DNA of 13,013 nucleotides from Peptococcaceae bacterium UBA3933. Its GTDB lineage: Bacteria; Bacillota; Peptococcia; Peptococcales; BICA1-8. Position 1 is the first letter of the stretch. Every line of letters starts with the position of its first letter. A program made the translations under genes and the position numbers. The notes beneath the pieces are model-generated. The model was not told where the DNA came from. It worked only from the letters and a program-made list of their open reading frames with translations, and searched no databases. The stretch covers positions 1 through 13,013 of the forward strand of contig DGEF01000012.1 in the NCBI GenBank assembly GCA_002385805.1, given 5' to 3'. Below are positions 7,668-13,013 of this stretch, in pieces.

Positions 7668-8798
7668 CTATTCCCCCTTTACCTTTTTAATTACTTCATT
7701 ACTGATTTCCGCCACCGCAGTTTTATTCTTACAGTTCACCCTGTAGTATAAAGCATTTTCACCGCTATCCAGAATAACCTTTATTTCTTGGTAACGACCG
7801 GTCCAAAAGAGAGTAGATGCAATGGTGACCAATACAAATCCCAGCATTACTACAGGTGTCCCCGGGTCTTTTTTTACACTTAAAATGGTAAATGGAATCA
7901 ATTCTAGATAAGTCAAGGTCGTCCCATTGGGAAAAGTAAACTTATCACCAGGAGCTAAAAGAATACTGTCTACAATCTCATGGCCCCGGAAAATTTTAAG
8001 CAATGCTCCATCTCTAACCTGGTTTATGTTGAAGGGGATATCCCCGATTTTAAACACTTTCTGGTCAGGCAAAGCAAATGTATCATTATACTCTCCCACA
8101 AGTTCTACCACATGAGTATAGCCATAGGAACTCTGGTAAAACACCGTTCCTTTATATTTAAAAGGATGATTAACACGAGTTGTCCCTGTTTTAACTTCTT
8201 CGTTATTAACATACAAAGTAAGGTGAGAAACCCAATTATCTATGGCACCGTCTTCATCGTATAATGTTTCAAAATCATTAATTTTCACAGTCATGGCAGG
8301 TTCATTGGAAACAGGGACCGTCTGCCCTACATACCCCCTTACTTCGCCTTTTGTCCCAAAAGAACCTAAAAAAGCACCGATAAGCACCACAATTAAAGCA
8401 AAATGAAGAAGGTGAGGGGCAATTAAATTTAAAAAACCTTTCTCAGCTTGAATAAACAGTTGTCCGTTTTCCTCTTTTGTTTGGATTCGATAACCTTTCC
8501 CTTTAAAATGCTCTAAAAGCTTTTCTGCACAGTTTGAAGAATCTTCGATTTTTATATATTCAGAATTAGCAAGTATAAAAGGGGTTAATTCGCCTTTTCG
8601 AAAGATTTTATGCCAGACAGCCGGCAACCTTTTAAAGGTACAAACAGCTAAATTTAAGGTAAATAAAAGCAACAGACCTCTAAACCAAAAAGAACTGAAA
8701 ACATTAACTTTCGGATAAAGAGTTGCAAATATTGAAGCTATAATCAGTGAAGCAATTAAAACCACAGCCAGTTTTACAGATGAAAAAAATTTAATCAT
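7668..8798 (-). CDS. resB: ResB-family cytochrome c biogenesis protein
   Basis: A 376-residue protein in the ResB/Ccs1 family. It has two N-terminal membrane segments (from about residue 8), a third near APHLLHFALIV containing candidate haem histidines, a large extracytoplasmic domain, and a final membrane segment near VVMLGFVLVTIAS. It partners with ResC in haem delivery. The frame is open further upstream to a GTG at 8894 (408 residues). I prefer the ATG at 8798 because it has a good GGGAAGTGAG ribosome site, the GTG has none, family members begin near this point, and the extra 32 codons coincide with a terminator hairpin that looks like leader RNA. It is first in the eight-gene resB-to-dsrM operon. 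Confidence 0.9.
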   Translation of the reverse strand: MIKFFSSVKLAVVLIASLIIASIFATLYPKVNVFSSFWFRGLLLLFTLNLAVCTFKRLPAVWHKIFRKGELTPFILANSEYIKIEDSSNCAEKLLEHFKGKGYRIQTKEENGQLFIQAEKGFLNLIAPHLLHFALIVVLIGAFLGSFGTKGEVRGYVGQTVPVSNEPAMTVKINDFETLYDEDGAIDNWVSHLTLYVNNEEVKTGTTRVNHPFKYKGTVFYQSSYGYTHVVELVGEYNDTFALPDQKVFKIGDIPFNINQVRDGALLKIFRGHEIVDSILLAPGDKFTFPNGTTLTYLELIPFTILSVKKDPGTPVVMLGFVLVTIASTLFWTGRYQEIKVILDSGENALYYRVNCKNKTAVAEISNEVIKKVKGE

Positions 8799-8813
8799 AG
8801 ACTCACTTCCCTT

Positions 8814-8867
8814 AAAAAAAATCCCAGTAATACCTTGTTTTAATTTTACCCAAGCATTACCGGGATT
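8814..8867 (-). terminator. strong terminator hairpin in the resB leader (attenuator candidate)
   Basis: On the minus strand AATCCCGGTAAT (8867-8856) pairs with ATTACTGGGATT (8831-8820) over 12 bp with one G-U. An inner CTTG/CAAG helix adds 4 bp, and eight U residues (8821-8814) follow. The U-run ends just before the resB ribosome site and 16 bases from the start codon. A promoter cannot fit between, so transcription of resB must pass through this structure. Confidence 0.8.
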
Positions 8868-8963
8868 GACAAGGGAGTTTGCACCATTTATCACATTCCC
8901 GGCTCTACAGTTTTAAATATTGACTGCAATTCTTAAATATTAGATTTTTTAAGTGAAAACTCC
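8868..8963 (-). promoter_or_regulatory. structured leader upstream of the resB attenuator, class unknown
   Basis: On the minus strand GGAGTTT (8963-8957) can pair with AAACTCC (8880-8874), enclosing a hairpin TTGCAGT/ACTGTAG (8929-8923 with 8911-8905). Next to it GCCGGGA (8903-8897) can pair with TCCCGGT (8865-8859), which is the 5' arm of the terminator, so the two states exclude each other. This is the layout of a riboswitch or attenuator, but the sequence does not match a class I recognise. No convincing promoter was found further upstream, up to 9040. Confidence 0.45.
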
Positions 8964-9006
8964 TTTAATCCTTTCATTATGTTTCCTAATTGCTACTATA
9001 AAAATA

Positions 9007-9197
9007 GCTTTGAGATTGTTTTCTTTGGGTGAAAAGAGCCGGTCAGAACTTTTCTTTGAGGTTAATATTTTGGACCAGATTATTACTATGAGGTTAAAAT
9101 TATTTGTCAGATTATGCTTTTAAGATAATGGCTTTGGTCTGGCTTTTGCTCTGGGGTTAAAATTTTTGGTCAGATTTTGGTTGGAATTTTGTTTAGT
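9007..9197. repeat. degenerate 32-base tandem array, six units
   Basis: Units begin at 9007, 9039, 9071, 9103, 9134 and 9166 and are 31-32 bases long. Read on the plus strand the consensus is TTGGTCAGATTTT, then CTTTGAGG, then TTAAAATTT. The third base of the CAGA core recurs at 31-32-base steps. The array fills the gap from the amidase stop codon almost to the resB leader and contains no gene. Similarity to a 30-base array at 10961-11110 is visible in the GTCAGA core. Function unknown. Confidence 0.75.
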
Positions 9198-9198
9198 T

Positions 9199-9825
9199 TT
9201 ACTTTTTGGTTAGATAAATTCTCCTTTTTTCTCCGTCCCAAAAAACTTGATAACCTAATTGTTCGGCAAAAGGCCGTAATGCTACAAAAGTAATTCCTTC
9301 TTTAATAATACCGGAAACATCCATTTTTTTATTTTCTAAATAAATTTCCACATAATTTTGAGTTAAATACTGCCTTAATTCATTCATATTTAAAGCCGGA
9401 CACTCAGTTTTGCCTTGGAGTAACTCATTATGTCCTAGAATATTTAAAGGACTCAAGGACAGTTTTACCAGCAAAAATTCACACAAACTCCGTAATGAAT
9501 CCTTTTGATTAGTATTTATAATCTCTTTTCGAAAATCACCTACCAAACAAATCCCTACCGCTGAAGGATTATGATTTTGTACATGGTAGCTGATAACTTC
9601 CAAATCATTAGTCCATTGAATAGTACCGTCTTTTAGGATAACATAATGGTAGCCAATCCCCGGCCAGTCGTTTTCATGAACGTGATAACGAGCAAAACTA
9701 AAAGCATCACCTTCCCGGGTGCCAGAGTGATGAATGGCAATTTGTTTTATACTTGTTAAAGGACGTCGTTTATACTGTTTTTCCGGGTGTTTTGCTAAAC
9801 GGTGCCGAACATCTTCCAGTTTCAT
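9199..9825 (-). CDS. PGRP-type N-acetylmuramoyl-L-alanine amidase with a stalk half-domain
   Basis: A 208-residue amidase_2/PGRP-family enzyme that would cut the bond between MurNAc and L-Ala in peptidoglycan. Zinc-site residues by comparison with T7 lysozyme are H32 (IHHSG), H132 (GHNE) and C142 (TECP); Y59 in GIGYHYVILKDGT is the catalytic tyrosine position. Residues about 160-208 resemble a half copper-amine-oxidase N-terminal-like (stalk) domain, with ALRPFAEQLGYQVFWD. There is no signal peptide or membrane segment, so export would need another route such as lysis, a holin or non-classical release. Start ATG at 9825 has AAAGGGGAG upstream, and the gene has its own promoter. It is a single gene separated from resB by a repeat array. 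Confidence 0.9.
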   Translation of the reverse strand: MKLEDVRHRLAKHPEKQYKRRPLTSIKQIAIHHSGTREGDAFSFARYHVHENDWPGIGYHYVILKDGTIQWTNDLEVISYHVQNHNPSAVGICLVGDFRKEIINTNQKDSLRSLCEFLLVKLSLSPLNILGHNELLQGKTECPALNMNELRQYLTQNYVEIYLENKKMDVSGIIKEGITFVALRPFAEQLGYQVFWDGEKRRIYLTKK

Positions 9826-9860
9826 TCAAGACTCCCCTTTCTTTTTCAATTTTCAGAAAC

Positions 9861-9889
9861 ATGATATGCTAATCTTACTATTTTGACAA
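9861..9889 (-). promoter_or_regulatory. sigma-A promoter of the amidase gene
   Basis: On the minus strand a -35 box TTGTCA (9889-9884) and a -10 box TATCAT (9866-9861) are separated by 17 bases, giving a transcript start near 9854 and a leader of about 29 bases before the ATG at 9825. Confidence 0.65.
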
Positions 9890-10019
9890 AAGTGGTTTTG
9901 CGTCTAAAAAGACCGACTTAAATAAAGGATAATAAATACTTAAGATTATACATATGTGTTGAGCATTAAATTTATAAAAAGTAAAAGAATAATAGTAAAT
10001 TATTTTTGAAGGTGAGACC

Positions 10020-10178
10020 ATGAATCTGCATAAGTTTATTCCACCCCTCTGTTTAAATTGCGAAGTCCCTTTAGAAAAAAGATTAAAAACAACGGAAGAA
10101 GACGGTTTAAGTTACCAAATCAGTTACTGTCCCAATTGCCAAGAAGTTTATGAGGAAAAAATTTATGAGCAAAAGTAA
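10020..10178 (+). CDS. small zinc-ribbon protein, unknown function
   Basis: A 52-residue open frame with two CxxC pairs, CLNC (11-14) and CPNC (37-40), separated by 22 residues, a spacing typical of small treble-clef or zinc-ribbon folds that bind one zinc. The rest is charged and has no signal or membrane segment. It is believable as a gene because a GAAGGTGAG ribosome site (10008-10016) precedes the ATG at proper spacing and a perfect intrinsic terminator follows the stop directly. It is too short for most gene finders. It stands alone, divergent from the amidase gene and convergent with cbiX. No family or function is assigned. Confidence 0.75.
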   Translation: MNLHKFIPPLCLNCEVPLEKRLKTTEEDGLSYQISYCPNCQEVYEEKIYEQK

Positions 10179-10205
10179 AAATCCCCGTTAAAAACGGGGA
10201 TTTTT
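10177..10205. terminator. intrinsic terminator after the zinc-ribbon gene (bidirectional)
   Basis: AAAATCCCCGT (10178-10188) pairs perfectly with ACGGGGATTTT (10194-10204) around an A-rich loop, with T5 on the plus side and A5 on the other side. It ends the zinc-ribbon transcript right at its stop codon and could also stop transcripts coming from cbiX on the minus strand. Confidence 0.9.
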
Positions 10206-10303
10206 ACAGTTATTGTTATGGGGTTATGCCTTTTCCTACTATCTTTACCCACTAAATATTTTTTTAAACAAAGTTTGCATATTTTTATTGATTCTGCATA
10301 TAA

Positions 10304-10690
10304 TTATTTATTTTTGCAACTTCTTTCTGTAACTTCTTTTATTCTTTCTTCCAATAACCGGATAATGAGCGGGTCGGCTCCTAAATGTCTAGCCAGAGAA
10401 ATATTAAGTCCGGGATAGTCTTTTTGAAACCTGGAGATGATTTCAGGTATACCCTGGTGAATATGGCTGCCTACCGTTAAAAATAAAGGCAAAACGATTA
10501 TTTTATTTACCCCACTTTCAACCAGTAATTTTAAAGCCTCCCCAAGGGAAGGCTCCCCAAATTGGAAAAAGGCTACCTGGTATAAACTCTCCTTATCCCT
10601 TGCCGCCAACTTTCCGGCTATTTCCCTGATTTCCTCATTAGCATCTTCTCTCCGGCTACCATGGCCCAAAACTATAATAGCGGGTTTCAT
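10304..10690 (-). CDS. cbiX: sirohydrochlorin chelatase (CbiX-small/SirB-like)
   Basis: A 128-residue single-domain chelatase of the CbiX(S) type, about half the length of two-domain enzymes. H10 in IIVLGHGSR and H76 in the GSHIHQGIP stretch are the metal-binding histidines expected for the family. It would insert Fe2+ (sirohaem) or Co2+ (cobalamin) into sirohydrochlorin. Sirohaem is the cofactor of assimilatory and dissimilatory sulfite reductases, so the enzyme fits the nearby dsr operon, but the metal cannot be told from sequence. The usual aspartate after the second histidine region is a glycine (G80). The ATG directly abuts the pspC stop with no gap, and the ribosome site (GAGGT) lies inside pspC. 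Confidence 0.85.
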   Translation of the reverse strand: MKPAIIVLGHGSRREDANEEIREIAGKLAARDKESLYQVAFFQFGEPSLGEALKLLVESGVNKIIVLPLFLTVGSHIHQGIPEIISRFQKDYPGLNISLARHLGADPLIIRLLEERIKEVTERSCKNK

Positions 10691-10921
10691 TTAATCGTCT
10701 ACCTCATTAACCACCGTTATATCGATATAATCAGGCTGTCGAGGAATTATCAAGCCACAAACAAAATAAATTAAAATTCCGCCTACTATAAAAGTAAAAG
10801 CTACAGATAAGATTACCCAGGCTAACCTGATAATAGTCGGATCCATACCAAAATATTGTCCTAAACCACCACAAACACCCATTATCTTTTTGTCCTTGGT
10901 AGAACGGTAAAGTTTTTTCAT
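10691..10921 (-). CDS. PspC-domain membrane protein
   Basis: A 76-residue protein consisting of one PspC domain: basic N-terminus KKLYRSTKDKKIMGVCGGL, the family pattern GQYFGMDPTIIRLAWV (21-36), then a hydrophobic segment about 34-60, and an acidic tail. PspC proteins are linked to envelope stress in proteobacteria; small Gram-positive members are poorly characterised. The start ATG at 10921 follows GGGGGAG. It heads a two-gene operon with the sirohydrochlorin chelatase, with no bases between stop and start; the functional link is not obvious. Upstream lies a tandem-repeat array. Confidence 0.88.
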   Translation of the reverse strand: MKKLYRSTKDKKIMGVCGGLGQYFGMDPTIIRLAWVILSVAFTFIVGGILIYFVCGLIIPRQPDYIDITVVNEVDD

Positions 10922-10943
10922 ATATTTCTCCCCCTTTATTTAA

Positions 10944-10967
10944 GGTTAAGGTTGAGGTTTAGGTTAA
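10944..10967. repeat. telomere-like hexamer repeat GGTTNN
   Basis: Four tandem hexamers GGTTAA, GGTTGA, GGTTTA, GGTTAA lie just upstream of the pspC ribosome site and merge into the first unit of the 30-base array. Non-coding; probably a local slippage product. Confidence 0.65.
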
Positions 10968-11110
10968 GACTTTTCTTAAAAGATATATTTAGGGTCAGAC
11001 TTATCTTATCAAAAGTATCTTTTGTCAGATTTCTCTTACAAGTAAGCTTTTTAGTCAGAATGAGCTCCCGGGCCACATTACTTGTCAGATATTTATTTTT
11101 TATCGGCCTA
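10961..11110. repeat. degenerate 30-base tandem array, five units
   Basis: Units begin exactly every 30 bases at 10961, 10991, 11021, 11051 and 11081. Four carry a GTCAGA core at the same offset (10994, 11024, 11054, 11084) and the first has GTTAAGA. After the core most units have a pyrimidine-rich TTTTCTTA-like stretch, then AAG/TAT. Because 30 is a multiple of three, open frames run through it on both strands, but none has a convincing start or family. The array makes up most of the roughly 320-base gene-free interval between the CAP gene and pspC. Confidence 0.75.
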
Positions 11111-11192
11111 AATACTAAAAAGATATTTCTGACCAAAGATATTAACCCTAAAGTAAATTATACCTTTAATATCCTTATCTGGCTAGTTTCAC

Positions 11193-11224
11193 AAAAAAAG
11201 CGGCAGGAAAACATCTCCTACCGC
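11193..11224 (-). terminator. intrinsic terminator of the CAP-domain gene
   Basis: On the minus strand GCGGTAGGA (11224-11216) pairs over 9 bp with TCCTGCCGC (11208-11200), including one U-G pair, and is followed by T7 (11199-11193). It begins 16 bases after the CAP gene's stop codon. Confidence 0.9.
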
Positions 11225-11239
11225 CAAACTTATTTTTTC

Positions 11240-12196
11240 TTACTTGCTAATTCTTACTTCTCTTAATTGAGAATCCCAAACTACATTAGCATCCATTAAT
11301 TCCGCAATTAGTCTTAAGGGTACCATTGTCCGGTTATTATGTAATTCTGGAGAACAGTCATTAATTAAAGTTAAACCGTTAATTCTTATGTTTGGTTTCC
11401 CAATCCAAAGGGAAATTTTTTTGTCGGAATTTTTGACACAAACCTCCTGTTGATTACCATCCCAGTCAACATCATATTTCATTTCTTCGGAAATAAATCT
11501 AAGAGGAACCATTACTCTGTTGGCTTTATTAATAAAAGGTTCAACGTCAAATTCTATTTTCTTGTTATTTAAGATAATTATAATTTTTTCATGGCTTTTC
11601 CCATGATTTTCTTTCCCTGGAACGTGTTTTTCCTGATTATTTTCTTCCTTTGGTTTATTATTTTCTTCAGGTTTATTGTTTTCTTCTGGCATTTTTTCGG
11701 GGATATTTTTATTGTTGGTAAGATCTCCGTCAGCTTTAATAAACATCTGGGTGATCATCATCCCGTAAGGTCCACCTTTTACTACACCAATGCCAATATG
11801 AGTAAAATCAGGATTTAAAATATTTGCCCGATGACCGGGAGAATTCATAAGAGACTGATGAGCACCTGGTATACTTGAATTACCGGCTAAGTTTTCACCT
11901 GCTGCCAGGTATTTAATCCCGTAATTTTTCATCATGGTAAAAGGATCACCATAGGTTGGTGAAGTATGGGAGAAATAATTTTTGTCAATCATGTCTTGGG
12001 ATTTCATTCTAGCCAATTGGACTAAGTCGTCATTCATTATCAATGGTTCTAAACCTACTTTAGCCCTTTCTGCATTGACTAAATCCAGCATTTCTTTTTC
12101 TAACTGACTTTCTCCGGAAACGTTAGCCCAGCCCGTTCCGGTGGTAGCCATTAATAAGACCAGTAAAGCTAAAATAACTACTTGAAACTTTTTCAT
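11240..12196 (-). CDS. secreted CAP-domain (YkwD-like) protein with stalk domains
   Basis: An exported 318-residue protein (numbering here from an upstream TTG at 12202, two codons earlier). A signal peptide ends about at GWA (26). A bacterial CAP/SCP domain spans about 36-155, with the family residues H79 (FSHTSP), E103 (GENL), H124 (SPGHRANIL) and H135. A hydrophilic linker of PEENNK repeats (172-206) leads to two copper-amine-oxidase N-terminal-like repeats (207-320), each containing MVPLRxI and WD. The role of bacterial CAP proteins is not settled; wall or surface binding is likely from the stalk domains. I prefer ATG at 12196; the TTG is nearer to the AGGAGGT site, so either could be used. 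It has its own terminator. Confidence 0.88.
   Translation of the reverse strand: MKKFQVVILALLVLLMATTGTGWANVSGESQLEKEMLDLVNAERAKVGLEPLIMNDDLVQLARMKSQDMIDKNYFSHTSPTYGDPFTMMKNYGIKYLAAGENLAGNSSIPGAHQSLMNSPGHRANILNPDFTHIGIGVVKGGPYGMMITQMFIKADGDLTNNKNIPEKMPEENNKPEENNKPKEENNQEKHVPGKENHGKSHEKIIIILNNKKIEFDVEPFINKANRVMVPLRFISEEMKYDVDWDGNQQEVCVKNSDKKISLWIGKPNIRINGLTLINDCSPELHNNRTMVPLRLIAELMDANVVWDSQLREVRISK
11634..11687. repeat. in-gene 18-base tandem repeat (PEENNK linker)
   Basis: Three 18-base units (11634, 11652, 11670), the last two nearly identical (GGTTTATTATTTTCTTCA against GGTTTATTGTTTTCTTCT), encode the six-residue linker repeats of the CAP protein. Copy number could vary by slippage in steps of six residues without breaking the frame. 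Confidence 0.75.
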
Positions 12197-12322
12197 GACC
12201 AAAACTACCTCCTAATCTTGTTTACTCTTGATGTCTTTATATTTATTCGGTAAAGGGGCAACTTTTTTTAGGAGATAGGCTTTGCCAATTACTGCAAAAA
12301 TCAAAATTTGCCACAGGCAACC

Positions 12323-12356
12323 AAAATAAAAATGCCTCCCCAAAAAGAGGGAGGCA
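12323..12356 (-). terminator. intrinsic terminator of the helix-turn-helix gene
   Basis: On the minus strand TGCCTCCC (12356-12349) pairs perfectly over 8 bp with GGGAGGCA (12340-12333) and is followed by TTTTTATTTT (12332-12323). It lies about 40 bases after the stop of the gene ending at 12396 and separates it from the CAP gene. The remaining gap, 12203-12322, shows no gene or clear promoter. Confidence 0.85.
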
Positions 12357-12395
12357 AAATTCTCTTGACTTCGCCACACTGATATTCCCAAGTTT

Positions 12396-12761
12396 TTAAT
12401 CTTGACCCTCTATAGATTGTAAGCCATGACTGAAAAAGCGTTCCTTTAATGCCTTGACGGTTTTTACAGAAACACCAAGCTCTTGAGCCATTTCCATATC
12501 TGATTTGTCCTTTTCAATCCCTGAAATTAAATTATCCATATTTACCCCTACTTCGTCACACATAAACTTTAGACTGTCTTCCCGACTCCAGGGTGCTCCG
12601 CGAAAACCTTCCGTATACTTAGTTTGCCCTTGTTCATACTTGGCGGTGATACCTTCCCCATCTAGACTTTCCAAGGTAGCCGAACCTTCTTCCGTCGGTA
12701 CAAAAGTATTGCTTTTTATTCTGGTCTCAGTCTCTATAGTGTTAGGCTTTTCTCCACTCAT
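12396..12761 (-). CDS. unrecognised small protein with C-terminal helix-turn-helix
   Basis: A 121-residue acidic protein whose family I do not recognise. The first 60 residues are polar and probably poorly ordered. Residues 85-110 (DKSDMEMAQELGVSVKTVKAL and following) have the pattern of a helix-turn-helix of the kind found in sigma-like or transposase-like DNA-binding proteins, with recognition helix about 98-108. There is no signal or membrane segment. The start ATG at 12761 follows AAAAGGAGG at a spacing of 10 bases. It lies 57 bases downstream of an IclR-family gene on the same strand and is followed by a terminator, so the two may be one transcript. A transcription-related role is suggested only by the motif. 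Confidence 0.65.
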   Translation of the reverse strand: MSGEKPNTIETETRIKSNTFVPTEEGSATLESLDGEGITAKYEQGQTKYTEGFRGAPWSREDSLKFMCDEVGVNMDNLISGIEKDKSDMEMAQELGVSVKTVKALKERFFSHGLQSIEGQD

Positions 12762-12818
12762 CCGGCATTAGCCTCCTTTTAGTTGACTTATCCTTTAGTT
12801 TCCCCCTGAAAAGAAAAA

Positions 12819-13013
12819 CTATGCCAGTTCTTTAAAGCCCAGAGCCTTGGAAATATCGTTTACAGTCGTCAATAGAGCAGGTTTTAATAAATTTTCTATT
12901 ACTTCATTTGTGATTCTCTGGATAGGTCCGGAAATGCTCACCGCAGCAACTATTTTCCCCTGGTAATTTCTGATAGGGGCAGCTATACAACAAACACCTT
13001 CTTCGTTTTCCAT
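12819..13013 (-). CDS. IclR-family transcription regulator, C-terminal part (cut by window end)
   Basis: The visible 64 residues match the end of the IclR effector-binding domain: GVCCIAAPIRNYQGKIVAAV, then SISGPIQRI, and a last helix ending ISKALGF. The N-terminal winged-helix domain lies beyond the window, and the methionine at the edge is unlikely to be the real start because the domain is already under way there. IclR proteins bind small metabolites through this domain and control nearby catabolic genes; the ligand cannot be inferred. Its neighbour downstream is the small helix-turn-helix protein. Confidence 0.85.
   Translation of the reverse strand: MENEEGVCCIAAPIRNYQGKIVAAVSISGPIQRITNEVIENLLKPALLTTVNDISKALGFKELA

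Noticed and set aside
8799..8894. Coding extension of resB from the GTG at 8894
   Set aside because: No ribosome site precedes it, and the stretch forms a terminator hairpin with a U-run. The ATG at 8798 has a proper site and the family-typical N-terminus.
8870..8905. Cobalamin riboswitch in the resB leader
   Set aside because: GGGAA and GGTGCAAACTCC resemble core elements, but the spacing is wrong and the remaining conserved core and B12-box-like sequence are not present.
9007..9197. CRISPR array
   Set aside because: Only a short degenerate core recurs and the rest of each unit is partly conserved too; there are no 23-45-base conserved repeats with unique spacers and no cas genes nearby.
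9883..9911. Plus-strand promoter with a perfect TTGACA at 9883 for the zinc-ribbon gene
   Set aside because: No acceptable -10 box occurs 16-18 bases downstream, and the same bases make a better minus-strand promoter for the amidase.
10936..11266. Open frames on both strands through the 30-base repeat array
   Set aside because: The array lacks stop codons because its period is a multiple of three. Neither frame has a convincing ribosome site, the products are low-complexity, and one frame runs through the CAP-gene terminator.
12215..12325. c-di-GMP (GEMM-like) riboswitch before the CAP gene
   Set aside because: On the minus strand GGCAAA and GCAAAGCC occur at roughly the expected spacing, but the GNRA tetraloop, the hairpin it closes and the downstream second hairpin are absent. 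The element would also start right at the previous gene's terminator with no promoter space.

Overview
The window reads as AT-rich DNA of a low-GC Gram-positive anaerobe, most likely a member of the Clostridia (Peptococcaceae-like). The reasons are strong GGAGG-type ribosome sites, a Bacillus-type SdpR/SdpI pair, secreted proteins with copper-amine-oxidase-like 'stalk' domains, and a menaquinone-linked sulfur-respiration complex together with System II cytochrome c maturation genes. No species can be named from the sequence alone. No transposase, integrase, rRNA, tRNA or CRISPR array was seen.

Left end (1-1250): a possible tail of an upstream gene, then a plus-strand two-gene operon for an ArsR/SdpR-type repressor and an SdpI-type membrane protein. 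It has a clear sigma-A promoter and a palindromic operator on the transcription start. It converges on the large minus-strand operon across a bidirectional terminator preceded by small tandem repeats.

Centre (1245-8800, minus strand): an eight-gene block, transcribed right to left as resB, resC, an RsbRD_N-domain protein, dsrK, dsrJ, dsrO, dsrP, dsrM. The Dsr complex moves electrons between menaquinone and, in known systems, the DsrC trisulfide on the cytoplasmic side, with a periplasmic-side arm (DsrJ, DsrO). ResB and ResC attach haem to c-type cytochromes, and DsrJ (three CxxCH sites) is the only such cytochrome in the window. The Dsr genes are in the order K-J-O-P-M, a rotation of the usual M-K-J-O-P. 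A strong intrinsic-terminator hairpin sits 16 bases before the likely resB start codon, with a competing upstream helix, so the operon appears to have an attenuator-type leader.

Right part (9000-13013): a cytoplasmic-looking PGRP amidase, a tiny zinc-ribbon protein, a PspC protein directly abutting a sirohydrochlorin chelatase (CbiX type, for sirohaem or cobalamin), a secreted CAP-domain protein with stalk domains, an unrecognised helix-turn-helix protein, and the C-terminal part of an IclR-family regulator cut by the window edge. Two intergenic regions, 9007-9197 and 10961-11110, hold degenerate tandem arrays of about 32 and 30 bases per unit built on a shared GTCAGA core. These arrays and the resB leader are the least explained parts of the window.
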